DNA of 10,427 nucleotides, taken from Pseudomonadota bacterium. Lineage in GTDB: Bacteria > Myxococcota_A > UBA796 > SXON01. The notes beneath the pieces are model-generated. The model did not search any database, was not told where the DNA came from, and worked only from the letters and a program-made list of their open reading frames with translations. Below are positions 1-6,371 of the stretch, piece after piece (within the stretch, counting starts at the first letter, position 1; every line of letters starts with the position of its first letter). The stretch is taken from contig SXOM01000129.1 of assembly GCA_005776735.1 (NCBI GenBank), positions 1 to 10,427 of the forward strand. The letters are read 5' to 3'. The position numbers and the translations under genes were made by a program.

Positions 1-14
1 GAGCGGCGCCGCTC

Positions 15-119
15 GTCGCGACAGCGCCGCCCCCAGCGGCCCGGGGGGGCGACACAACTCCGATCTCTGGGGCGAGAGATCCGAGTTCTGTCGCCGCTGC
101 GAGCGGAAGGTGTCGCGAC
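15..119. other. Three-armed foldable structure in repeat unit 1 (same at 183-287)
   Basis: A perfect 9-bp helix can form between 15-23 (GTCGCGACA) and 111-119 (TGTCGCGAC). Inside it are three hairpins: 26-40 (5-bp stem GCCGC/GCGGC, 5-nt loop); 50-93 (19-bp arms with 17 paired positions, two C-C mismatches, 6-nt loop); and 94-106 (CCGCT/AGCGG, 3-nt loop). The same structure is present in unit 2 at 183-287. The two mismatches are C-C on this strand and G-G on the other, so wobble pairing gives no clue to the transcribed strand. It could act as RNA or as folded single-stranded DNA. It is not a tRNA: no TPsiC arm, anticodon arm or acceptor end is present. Whether it is transcribed is not known. 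Confidence 0.6.
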
Positions 120-137
120 AGGCGGTGACGCTCGTCG
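120..137. other. Variable spacer of repeat unit 1
   Basis: Eighteen bases, AGGCGGTGACGCTCGTCG, lie directly after the closing helix. Aligned without gaps (dropping A120), 9 of 17 positions match the unit 2 spacer, against complete identity in the flanking 119- and 30-bp blocks. Confidence 0.75.
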
Positions 138-168
138 AGTAGGCCGCGATTCGCGGCGTTTGCCCGTT

Positions 169-335
169 GAGCGGCGCCGCTCGTCGCGACAGCGCCGCCC
201 CCAGCGGCCCGGGGGGGCGACACAACTCCGATCTCTGGGGCGAGAGATCCGAGTTCTGTCGCCGCTGCGAGCGGAAGGTGTCGCGACGGCGCCTACGTTT
301 GAGCAGTAGGCCGCGATTCGCGGCGTTTGCCCGTG
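169..335. repeat. Repeat unit 2
   Basis: Second complete unit, 167 bp, one base shorter than unit 1 because of its spacer. The blocks 169-287 and 305-334 match unit 1 exactly. The spacer is 288-304. Confidence 0.9.
288..304. other. Variable spacer of repeat unit 2
   Basis: Seventeen bases, GGCGCCTACGTTTGAGC, occupy the position equivalent to 120-137. I found no convincing full-length match to either spacer elsewhere in this window by eye. Confidence 0.75.
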
Positions 336-375
336 GAGCGGCGCCGCTCGTCGCGACAGCGCCGCCCCCAGCGGC
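336..375. repeat. Truncated repeat unit 3
   Basis: Forty bases identical to 1-40 and 169-208, after which the match ends abruptly. The break falls at the end of the first inner hairpin (equivalent to base 40 of unit 1). The TGA of the minus-strand gene (382-384) lies 6 bp further on. This is the right-hand border of the array. Confidence 0.88.
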
Positions 376-381
376 GCCGGA

Positions 382-3030
382 TCAACGCCGCCGGCGCGGT
401 CTCACCGCCAAGACCGCGAGGATCGTGGCGATCGCCGCAGGCGCGGCCGCCCCGGTCGAGCACCCACTCCGCTCGCCGGGCGGCGGGGGGTCGTCGCCGT
501 CACAGTCCTGGTCGACGCCGTCGGCTCGAATCTCGGGCGCTCCGGGGTGCACGCTGGGGTCGACCGGACCGCAGTCGCCATCGACCGGGGCCCACCCCGT
601 CGCCAGGCACTGCGCCACGGCCGGACCGCTCCCGAACCCGTCCGCGTCCAGGTCCATCCACACGCTCCCGCGATCCACCGCGCCCACGACGGGGTCGCCA
701 TCACAGTCGCGGTCCTCGGCGTCGCACCGCTCGTCGGCGCCGGGGTGGGTCGCGGGGTCGGCATCGTCGCAGTCGCCCTCCCCCTCCGTGAGGTCCGGCG
801 GCGGGTCGCAGCCCACATACGGGTCGGCGCTGTCCCCGTAGCCGTCGCCGTCGCTGTCGCGGTAGCCCGACTCCGGCTTCCCCACGAGCGGGTCGGTGTC
901 GTCGCAGTCGTCGTCGTTGCCGGCCTGCCCGTCGCCGAGGCGATCGCAGGCCGAGAGCGGCGCGGCGGCGTCGCCGTAGCCGTCGCCGTCGGCGTCAGCC
1001 CATCCCGCGACCTTGTCATTTCCGGAGCACGGGTGGCGCGTCGGATCGGCGTCGTCACAGTCGTCCGCAGCGCCGAAGCCATCGCCGTCCTGATCGTCAC
1101 TGGGCACCACCTGCACCAACCCCCCGTCGACCTCGTCATACTGCCTGCCGGCGTCATCATACCCGAGCCAGACGTCGGCCCCAAACCCGCACTCCACTCC
1201 GAGCTTCCACACGACCGAGTGAACCGAGTCGTGGGCGCTGCCGAGGGAGTACGTGGCCTGGCCCTCGCCCACTTCCGCGTACTCACCGCCGCTGCACCCG
1301 CCCCAGGTCCACTCGGCGTCGCGGGACTTGGGGAAGCCCCAGAGCCCGTCACTCACCCCTTCGGTGTCCAGCGCCACCCACCCCTCCGTCCCGTCGTCGG
1401 CGACGAGCCGCGCCCACACGTTTCCCGTGCTCGTTCCGTAGGTCGTGTAGGTGTGTTCGCCGACCTCGGCCTCCACTACTCCCTCCGCGGTGCCCTCGGG
1501 CACCGCATAGACGGAGCGAGAGTACTTGTGGGTCCGCTCCCAGTACTCCCCGTCCCCGCCCTCATACGTGGTGCTGGTGGTTCGGTACACTCGGGTCAAT
1601 GTCGCGCTCGAGGCGGTCGCTTCGCTCTGGCCACGCCACGCCGCCGACCACTCCTCGTCTCCCCCCCACACCGCACTCGTCCCCGTCCAGGTCAAGGACT
1701 CGAGTCCGTCCAGGCGACTTCGCGGGTCCCAGGGCGCATCGGAGGTGCCCAGGTACCAGGCCTCGACCACGCCCCAATGGGTGAAGTACTCGCAGGCGTC
1801 ACCGCCAGTCGCGATCCCGTCCAGACCGTCACAGTCCTGGTCCACCCCGTCATCGAGGACCTCCGCCGTGAAGGCGTTCACCGCCGCGTCCGCGTCGTCG
1901 CAGTCGGGGAGCGCCGGGTCGTCCGGGCTCCACCCGTCGCCGTCGGCGTCGGTGAGCAGGGGGAACCACGCGAGCGAAGCGTCCTCGTAGGCCAAGAGCA
2001 CCGCTCCCATCCCGTCCCCGTCTTGATCGGGCACCACCAGCGCCCCGACGGCGCGGTCGGCGTAGTACACGACGTCCGATCGGGATCCACTCCACACGAT
2101 CGCCCCGACGTTGCCCTCGTAGTCGACGCTGGGCATGCCGTAGTGCAGCGAGATGACCTCCGCGTAGCCGTCGCCGTCGAGATCGCCCGCCGCGGTGGCC
2201 CGGGTCTCGGGCCAGTCCAGCCAGCGCGGACCCAGACCACTGGTCCCCCAAAACCCGGTGGCGCTGCCCCAACCGATCTCGCCCAACCAGCCGAGCGTGG
2301 CGCCCACGAGGTCCGTGTACCCGTCCCCATCCACATCCCCGGCCGCCCGCGGCGTCGGAAACGTCATCGAGGTGGAGGTCGACCCGACGCCCGACGCACC
2401 TCCCGGGAACCACTGTACGGTGTCCCCCGCCTCCCCGACCGCGAGGTCGGTGTACCCGTCGGCGTCGAAGTCTCCGAAGACCACGCCCATTCCAAGGTCG
2501 CCCACCGTACCTGCGACGCTCCAGGCGGCGCCGCCCAGGCCGGCGGCCCCCGTGTAGACGTAGGCCGCCCCGAGGCCACCACTCGCGCCGGGCGCGCCCA
2601 CCGCCAGGTCGCCCAGGCCATCCCCGTCCGCGTCGCCCACCGAGACGGCGGTACCGAAGCCATCTCCGGCGGTGCCACCCGCGATCGTCGTCGTACTGGC
2701 GCCCGCCAACGGCGACGTGATCACCGCCACTGCGCCCGCGCCGCCGTCGGGCGCGCCGACGACAAGCTCCAGGACACCGTCGCCGTCGAGGTCCCCCGCC
2801 GCCAACGCGCGGCCGAAGCCCGTGCCGCCGTCGCCGGTCAGGGTCAGGTCTGCGGCCCCGCCGAGGCCGGCGCCGCTCCCGAGCCAGAGGTACACCGCCG
2901 CCTCGCCCGGCGCGCCCACGATCACCTCGTCCACACCGTCCCCGTCGAGGTCTGCCGCGAGGCTCGCCACCCCGAGCTCCGACGTCGCGCTCCCCGCGAC
3001 CTCGATCGTGGGCCAATCCAAGATGAGCAT
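382..3030 (-). CDS. FG-GAP propeller / MopE-repeat surface protein with MYXO-CTERM anchor
   Basis: 882 residues. Residues ~10-360 hold seven FG-GAP-type blades, each with a calcium-loop-like DxDGDG motif (Asp at 27, 80, 133, 187, 232, 283, 335; spacing ~45-54), which fits a seven-bladed integrin-like propeller. One MopE-type metal-binding motif follows at ~361-404. Then comes a Trp/Tyr/Thr-rich stretch of ~235 residues that I do not recognise (411-645), and further MopE motifs (DCDD, HPGA, DCDGD) at ~646-848. The C-terminus (855-882) is a MYXO-CTERM-like sorting signal: Gly-Cys857, an Ala-rich hydrophobic helix, and RPRRRR. That family is associated with outer-surface anchoring in Myxococcota. 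The ATG at 3030 is preceded by GGAGG four bases upstream, and an in-frame TAG lies at 3051-3049, so the start is fairly firm. Unusually, no signal peptide is visible in this frame or in the other two upstream. Binding partner and exact role are unknown. Confidence 0.88.
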   Translation of the reverse strand: MLILDWPTIEVAGSATSELGVASLAADLDGDGVDEVIVGAPGEAAVYLWLGSGAGLGGAADLTLTGDGGTGFGRALAAGDLDGDGVLELVVGAPDGGAGAVAVITSPLAGASTTTIAGGTAGDGFGTAVSVGDADGDGLGDLAVGAPGASGGLGAAYVYTGAAGLGGAAWSVAGTVGDLGMGVVFGDFDADGYTDLAVGEAGDTVQWFPGGASGVGSTSTSMTFPTPRAAGDVDGDGYTDLVGATLGWLGEIGWGSATGFWGTSGLGPRWLDWPETRATAAGDLDGDGYAEVISLHYGMPSVDYEGNVGAIVWSGSRSDVVYYADRAVGALVVPDQDGDGMGAVLLAYEDASLAWFPLLTDADGDGWSPDDPALPDCDDADAAVNAFTAEVLDDGVDQDCDGLDGIATGGDACEYFTHWGVVEAWYLGTSDAPWDPRSRLDGLESLTWTGTSAVWGGDEEWSAAWRGQSEATASSATLTRVYRTTSTTYEGGDGEYWERTHKYSRSVYAVPEGTAEGVVEAEVGEHTYTTYGTSTGNVWARLVADDGTEGWVALDTEGVSDGLWGFPKSRDAEWTWGGCSGGEYAEVGEGQATYSLGSAHDSVHSVVWKLGVECGFGADVWLGYDDAGRQYDEVDGGLVQVVPSDDQDGDGFGAADDCDDADPTRHPCSGNDKVAGWADADGDGYGDAAAPLSACDRLGDGQAGNDDDCDDTDPLVGKPESGYRDSDGDGYGDSADPYVGCDPPPDLTEGEGDCDDADPATHPGADERCDAEDRDCDGDPVVGAVDRGSVWMDLDADGFGSGPAVAQCLATGWAPVDGDCGPVDPSVHPGAPEIRADGVDQDCDGDDPPPPGERSGCSTGAAAPAAIATILAVLAVRPRRRR
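1096..1800 (-). other. Unrecognised Trp/Tyr-rich domain inside the 882-residue protein
   Basis: Encodes residues ~411-645, between the first and the later MopE motifs. Composition changes sharply from Asp/Gly-rich to Trp/Tyr/Thr/Ser-rich, with Cys at 413, 579 and 614 and many alternating beta-strand-like stretches. It probably forms a separate beta-rich globular domain. I cannot assign it to a family. Confidence 0.5.
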
Positions 3031-3272
3031 GGCGCCTCCGCCGATCCACTATCCGCAGCGTCGCGAGCCGATGTGCAGTTGTCGTGCAGGCTCGGTCTGG
3101 GCGCCGCCCCGCGACCCATCCCGAGGCGGGCGGAATCCGGCGGGCGGCGCGCGCGGCGCGGAAGCCCCCGCCGCCGTCCGGGCCGGTCGCGGCGCCGCGC
3201 CCGACAATGGCGTCCGTGTCGGGATCGGAGCGCACTTCAGCACGTGCGGTTACCGGGGTCGTGGAGCCCCCC
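3031..3272. other. Divergent intergenic region (shared promoter region)
   Basis: This 242-bp gap separates two divergently transcribed genes, so it should hold promoters for both. I could not pick out convincing -35/-10 boxes in this GC-rich stretch. A reading frame continues upstream of the plus-strand gene from 3084, but its translation (Arg/Pro/Ala-rich, no motif) looks non-coding. Confidence 0.6.
3200..3223. promoter_or_regulatory. Possible operator dyad in divergent promoter region
   Basis: Perfect 7-bp inverted repeat CCCGACA / TGTCGGG with a 10-bp spacer. The half-site centres are 17 bp apart, compatible with a dimeric regulator on one DNA face. It sits 49 bp upstream of the plus-strand start. 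In this base composition a chance dyad is quite possible. Confidence 0.25.
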
Positions 3273-4553
3273 ATGCACCGTAGAGACGTCCTCGTCGGCG
3301 GGGCGGCAGCGCTCGCGCTCAGCGCCCCCGAACTTGCCCGCGCGAACCAGCCGGAAACGGATCTGGAGGCGATCCAGGGCCGCGTCCTTCGGCTGCGCAC
3401 CCGGATGGACCGTGCTGCCGCGCGCACGGTCGACCGTTACCGCCGAAAGATGCCGGGCGCCGACGACGTGCCCGAGCAGGTGTGGGAGACCATCGGGCGC
3501 GGGTTCGGCGCGTTTTCGGTGCTGCCGTCGCTGCGGCGCATGCGCGAGGACGAGCGCGCGGTGCCCGAGGTTCAGTCCCTCCTCAACGACGTTTCCGGCC
3601 GCGTGGGCGAATACCTGCTGCACGTCTACGACAGCCTCGGTGTGGTGTTGGCGCACCCCGAACCGGCGCCCCGCGAGTCCCTGGGGCGCACGCTGCTCGG
3701 CCTCGCCCACCACGAGGAGGACGAAGACTTCGGTCGAAGCACCTTCGTGGAGCTACGTCGTGCCCGCGGTGACCTGCGGGCCGAGCTCGAGGAGCGCGGC
3801 ACCGACGGCGCGCTGAGGGCGATGCACGCGCGGCTGCACGGCCTCGTGGAGCAAGCGCGTGCCCAGTCTGCCCGCCTCGAGGCCGACGCGCCCCCGCCGC
3901 AGGAGCCCGCCGCGGCGACGCCCACCGACGGCAAGCCGGTGGTCTCGACGGCCGGCCGCATCGCCCGCGGACTGGCGGTGCTCCTCGGCGCCATGGCCAT
4001 CGGGCTCGCGGTGGTCGGCGCGGTTTTCGTGGTCGGCGGTGTGCTGGCCATGTTCAGCGGCGGATGGGGCGTCTGCGTCGGCGCGATCGCCGTCATCGGC
4101 GGTGGCGTCATCATCCTGCTCGCGATGCCCCTGGCGTTGGGCTTGCTCGGGTCCGGGCTGCGGCCGGTCGGGATCCAGAAGTCGCTGGACGGCAAGCGGC
4201 TCATGGCGAGCGTGGAGGCCAAGTGGCGTTGGTTTGCCACCGGCGCCGTCTACACCGCCGAGCGGCAGCCCCGGGTCGTGGTCGCCGGCGGCGTTCGTGT
4301 GAAGGGACGGCTCACCGCGGTCGCTCCGGTCGGTCTGCCGGGCACCCAGGCGGGCGCGGACTACCCGGCCCCGGGGCTGCCCGAGTACGCGCTCGTCGCG
4401 CGCATCGGCGACTGGACGGGCCTGGCGGCCGGCCCGCCGGGCAACCGCATCGCCGACGCCCGACGCGAAGGGGAGCTCTGGCTCGCGGTGAACGTGGCGG
4501 AGTCCGCCGCCGACCGCACCGAAGGCTCGGTCGAGCTCACCGTCTTCCTGTAG
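3273..4553 (+). CDS. Membrane protein with Tat-like leader and LecA-like C-terminal domain
   Basis: 426 residues from the ATG at 3273. GGAG at 3263-3266 is well spaced, and this start places a leader at the N-terminus (MHRRDVLVGG, Ala-rich core, likely cleavage after ARA at residue 24) with a twin-arginine-like motif. Longer in-frame starts at 3084 and 3207 only add low-complexity sequence. Residues ~25-230 are helical and charged, possibly coiled-coil. Two transmembrane helices follow (~233-261 and ~265-295), joined by a short Gly-rich turn, so both flanking domains should face the periplasm. Residues ~317-426 resemble the LecA/PA-IL lectin fold: an ALVARIG strand, then GELWLAVN, then a terminal GSVELTVF strand. 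The LecA calcium-loop residues are not conserved: the ND pair reads NV and the NNSG segment reads DRTEG, so galactose/calcium binding is doubtful. Function is unknown. It is divergent from the MYXO-CTERM protein and convergent with the radical SAM gene. Confidence 0.8.
   Translation: MHRRDVLVGGAAALALSAPELARANQPETDLEAIQGRVLRLRTRMDRAAARTVDRYRRKMPGADDVPEQVWETIGRGFGAFSVLPSLRRMREDERAVPEVQSLLNDVSGRVGEYLLHVYDSLGVVLAHPEPAPRESLGRTLLGLAHHEEDEDFGRSTFVELRRARGDLRAELEERGTDGALRAMHARLHGLVEQARAQSARLEADAPPPQEPAAATPTDGKPVVSTAGRIARGLAVLLGAMAIGLAVVGAVFVVGGVLAMFSGGWGVCVGAIAVIGGGVIILLAMPLALGLLGSGLRPVGIQKSLDGKRLMASVEAKWRWFATGAVYTAERQPRVVVAGGVRVKGRLTAVAPVGLPGTQAGADYPAPGLPEYALVARIGDWTGLAAGPPGNRIADARREGELWLAVNVAESAADRTEGSVELTVFL
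4221..4550 (+). other. LecA/PA-IL-like domain region
   Basis: Codes for residues ~317-426 of the membrane protein. The spacing of the ALVxRIG strand, the GxLxLxVN strand and the final GSxxLxV strand follows the pattern of the Pseudomonas galactophilic lectin LecA. Sugar and calcium ligands are largely substituted. The assignment rests on pattern memory, not on a search. Confidence 0.45.
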
Positions 4554-4597
4554 CACCGACATCCGCGGGTGCGCCGGCCCCGACGCCGCGCCGTGGG
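4554..4597. other. Convergent gap, no clear terminator
   Basis: 44 bp between the TAG of the plus-strand gene and the TGA of the radical SAM gene. Only 4-bp stems are visible and there is no T-tract on either strand. Termination here, if any, is not of the classic intrinsic form. Confidence 0.5.
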
Positions 4598-6337
4598 TCA
4601 ACGGGTCGGCCCGCCCCCCACGCCCCGCTCCAGGAATCGCCGCTCCGCCAGGTGTTCGATCGCCTGGTGCACCTCGTCGCCTTCCAGCTTCGCGTGGGTG
4701 CGCAGCTCCTGCACGGCCCGCGACACCGAAGTGGGCCGGGCGAACGCGCCCAGCGTGGCGAGCAGCAGCCGGGCGGTCTCGCCCTGCGCCAGGGTGCGAT
4801 CGACCGGCCGGCGCGCGCGGAGGCCCGGTGCACACGCCAGCTCGGCGCCGCTCACGGAGCGCACCACGGTCACCGACTCCTCGGCGATCCCCGCCGCCAC
4901 ACGCTCCCGCCCCAGCCAGGCACCGAGCGTGAGCTGCCGGGTGGCGGCGGCGGTGTTCACGAGCCGGGTTCCGGCGTCGATCCTGGCGCGACGGGCCTGC
5001 CCGCGCGCCCTGGCGGCCACCAGACCCGCCACCTCCTCCGCGGTGCGCTGCACCGTCGCCTCCAGCGTGGCGTCGGCGAAGCGCACCATCGGGACGTCGT
5101 CGCTGCCGAGCTCGCGGCGCTCGAAGTAGCGTAGGAACTCGTCGAACGTGCGGGCTTCGCTCCGCATGTCGAATCGGGCCGGCTGATCGGTGACGACCGC
5201 GCCCGGCTGCGCCTCCAGGCGCTGGTAGCCGAGCACCGCGCCGAGGCCGAGCACCCGCTCCACCAACCGCACCTCCTCGTCCAGACGTGCGGGCGACGCC
5301 AGGGGCAAGCCGGCGATCCCGGCGATCTCGATGTCCAGCGTGTCGTAGCGACGGCACTCGTCGACCAGGCGTGAGATCTGGGCGTCGGAGGCGCACGCCT
5401 TGAGCACACCGCGGCCGATGAGCTCCAGCCGCTGTGTTTCGGAGAAACAGCCCACGTCGACCACCACGTGCACCCGCGCGAACGTGCGCGCCAGGGCGTC
5501 GATGAGGCCGACCTGCGGCACGCCCCACAGGAAGTAGGTGCAGCAGTGGCGCGAGAGGTCCACGCCCGCCCAGCTCCGCTGAAGGAACTCTACCGAGCTG
5601 CCCGAGAAGTCATACCGCATCTGCCAGGTTCGCGGAGCGATCTCCGCGTGGTCGCGGGCGACGCTCTCCGGCGCGCGCAAGAAGGGGCTCACGCGTCCGA
5701 AGTCGGCCTGTTGGTTCTTGCGCGCCCCCGCGCAATACAAGCAGCTCTCGGCGCAGCCCTTCCCCGGCGCGACCCAGCCCGAGTAGGCGTGCCGGTCGCG
5801 CTGGCTCAGGAAGATGTCGTCGAAGTGAGAGTAGTGGACGTCGTCGCGCGTGCCGTTTCCTTGGACATAGACGGGCTTCGGACGCGGGCCGTCCCGCATG
5901 GCGCGGCTCACCCAATTCGGCGGTGCGGCCTCGCCCCGGCACAACGCGAGGAGGGGCTCCTCACCATCGCCGAGCACGATCCCGTCGATGCAATCGAAGG
6001 CCAAGAGCTCCCTCCACCAGTGCGCGGCGGAGTTGCCGCCGAGCACGATCGTCAGCTGCGGGTCGATCGTCCGGAGCAACCGCGCCATCTGGAGTGCACG
6101 ATGCACGTGGTGGAACCACTTCAGGCTGATCCCCACCAGGCGCGGCCGCACCCGGCCGACCAGCGTCGTGAGGGACCGGAGGATCTCGTCGTTCTCCACG
6201 TCGTGATCGTACAGGCGCACGTAGGCCTCGACGCCGGCCCGCCGCAGGTACCCGGCCAGGTAGAGGATGCCGCAGGTGGCCTCGCCCGTTCCGGCGCCCA
6301 ACAGCAGCACGGGAGACAGCGGCGGGTCGTGGCTCAC
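4598..6337 (-). CDS. B12-binding-type radical SAM protein with C-terminal winged-helix-like domain
   Basis: 579 residues. The radical SAM cluster motif is plain: GKGCAESCLYC, with Cys195, Cys199 and Cys202 (CxxxCxxC) to hold a 4Fe-4S cluster that cleaves S-adenosylmethionine. Residues ~8-135 look like the Rossmann-type cobalamin-binding domain that precedes such cores (GATCGILYLAGYLRRAG-like region, VLGGN at 98-102, GDGEEPLLAL at 123-132), but the DxHxxG lower-ligand motif is not seen. The core spans ~190-400. Residues ~485-575 look like a PqqD-like/winged-helix module (ETARLLLATLG, then two helices and LAERRFLERG). Translation starts at GTG (6337); no ATG, GTG or TTG precedes it in frame in the gap, and its ribosome site is weak. 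It lies 34 bp downstream of the acetyltransferase gene and is probably co-transcribed. Likely methylates or rearranges an unidentified substrate. Confidence 0.87.
   Translation of the reverse strand: MSHDPPLSPVLLLGAGTGEATCGILYLAGYLRRAGVEAYVRLYDHDVENDEILRSLTTLVGRVRPRLVGISLKWFHHVHRALQMARLLRTIDPQLTIVLGGNSAAHWWRELLAFDCIDGIVLGDGEEPLLALCRGEAAPPNWVSRAMRDGPRPKPVYVQGNGTRDDVHYSHFDDIFLSQRDRHAYSGWVAPGKGCAESCLYCAGARKNQQADFGRVSPFLRAPESVARDHAEIAPRTWQMRYDFSGSSVEFLQRSWAGVDLSRHCCTYFLWGVPQVGLIDALARTFARVHVVVDVGCFSETQRLELIGRGVLKACASDAQISRLVDECRRYDTLDIEIAGIAGLPLASPARLDEEVRLVERVLGLGAVLGYQRLEAQPGAVVTDQPARFDMRSEARTFDEFLRYFERRELGSDDVPMVRFADATLEATVQRTAEEVAGLVAARARGQARRARIDAGTRLVNTAAATRQLTLGAWLGRERVAAGIAEESVTVVRSVSGAELACAPGLRARRPVDRTLAQGETARLLLATLGAFARPTSVSRAVQELRTHAKLEGDEVHQAIEHLAERRFLERGVGGGPTR
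4613..4885 (-). other. PqqD-like / winged-helix C-terminal module of the radical SAM protein
   Basis: Codes for residues ~485-575. Two short strands (VTVVRSVSG, ELACAPGL) are followed by three helices and a final LxxRRFLERG. This is the general layout of peptide-recognising PqqD/RRE modules, but also of ordinary winged helices, so sequence alone does not decide between peptide and nucleic-acid binding. Confidence 0.35.
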
Positions 6338-6371
6338 GTGCTCGCCATCGGCCGGCTGCCGAAGACTCGGC

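Larger units (their letters stand above)
1..168. repeat. Repeat unit 1
   Basis: First complete unit, with the phase set at the 14-bp perfect palindrome at 1-14. Order of parts: palindrome; three-armed fold 15-119; spacer 120-137; inverted repeat 143-157 (6-bp arms around ATT); and a short linker to 168. The last base (T168) differs from the equivalent G335 in unit 2. Confidence 0.9.
1..375. repeat. Tandem array of structured ~168-bp repeats with variable spacers
   Basis: Two complete direct repeats (1-168 and 169-335) are followed by the first 40 bp of a third (336-375). Bases 1-119 are identical to 169-287, base for base. Bases 138-167 are identical to 305-334. Between these blocks lies a segment that differs, 18 nt in unit 1 and 17 nt in unit 2. 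The third copy is identical for 40 bp and then stops 6 bp beyond the stop codon of the neighbouring minus-strand gene. Each conserved block is rich in dyads. The array fills the whole gene-free stretch at the left edge and, because the window begins inside it, probably continues further left. What it does is unknown. Candidates are a structured RNA array, an extragenic palindromic repeat family, a recombination site array, or simply transcript-end hairpins for the adjacent gene. Confidence 0.93.

Noticed and set aside
15..119. tRNA-like gene, suggested by the multi-arm fold
   Set aside because: No anticodon arm, TPsiC loop, acceptor stem length or CCA end fits.
1..335. Integron attC sites or gene cassettes
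   Set aside because: The GTTRRRY core sites are not found (GTTTGCC breaks the rule), and the spacers are far too short to be cassettes.
1..375. Classical CRISPR array
   Set aside because: The repeats are ~150 bp and the spacers 17-18 bp, the reverse of CRISPR proportions, and no cas gene is present in the window.
167..841. Plus-strand open frame starting in the repeat array
   Set aside because: It crosses the array border and continues antisense to the MYXO-CTERM gene; it is low complexity with no plausible start context.
3084..3272. N-terminal extension of the plus-strand membrane protein
   Set aside because: The Arg/Pro/Ala-rich extension would bury the leader, and the ATG at 3273 has a well-spaced ribosome site.
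547..3816. Plus-strand open frame of 1089 codons opposite the MYXO-CTERM gene
   Set aside because: It is an antisense shadow. Its Val/Ala/Arg-rich translation comes from reading DGDG/CDD codons backwards, it has no domain, and it overruns the start of the real plus-strand gene in another frame.
4064..5134. Plus-strand open frame spanning the convergent gene ends
   Set aside because: Out of frame with the real gene and antisense to the radical SAM gene; Arg/Gly-rich translation with no domain.
5729..5755. Membership of the RiPP rSAM_ocin_1 maturase family
   Set aside because: That family has a Trp-rich CWW...HHCxFC cluster motif; here it is a plain CxxxCxxC.
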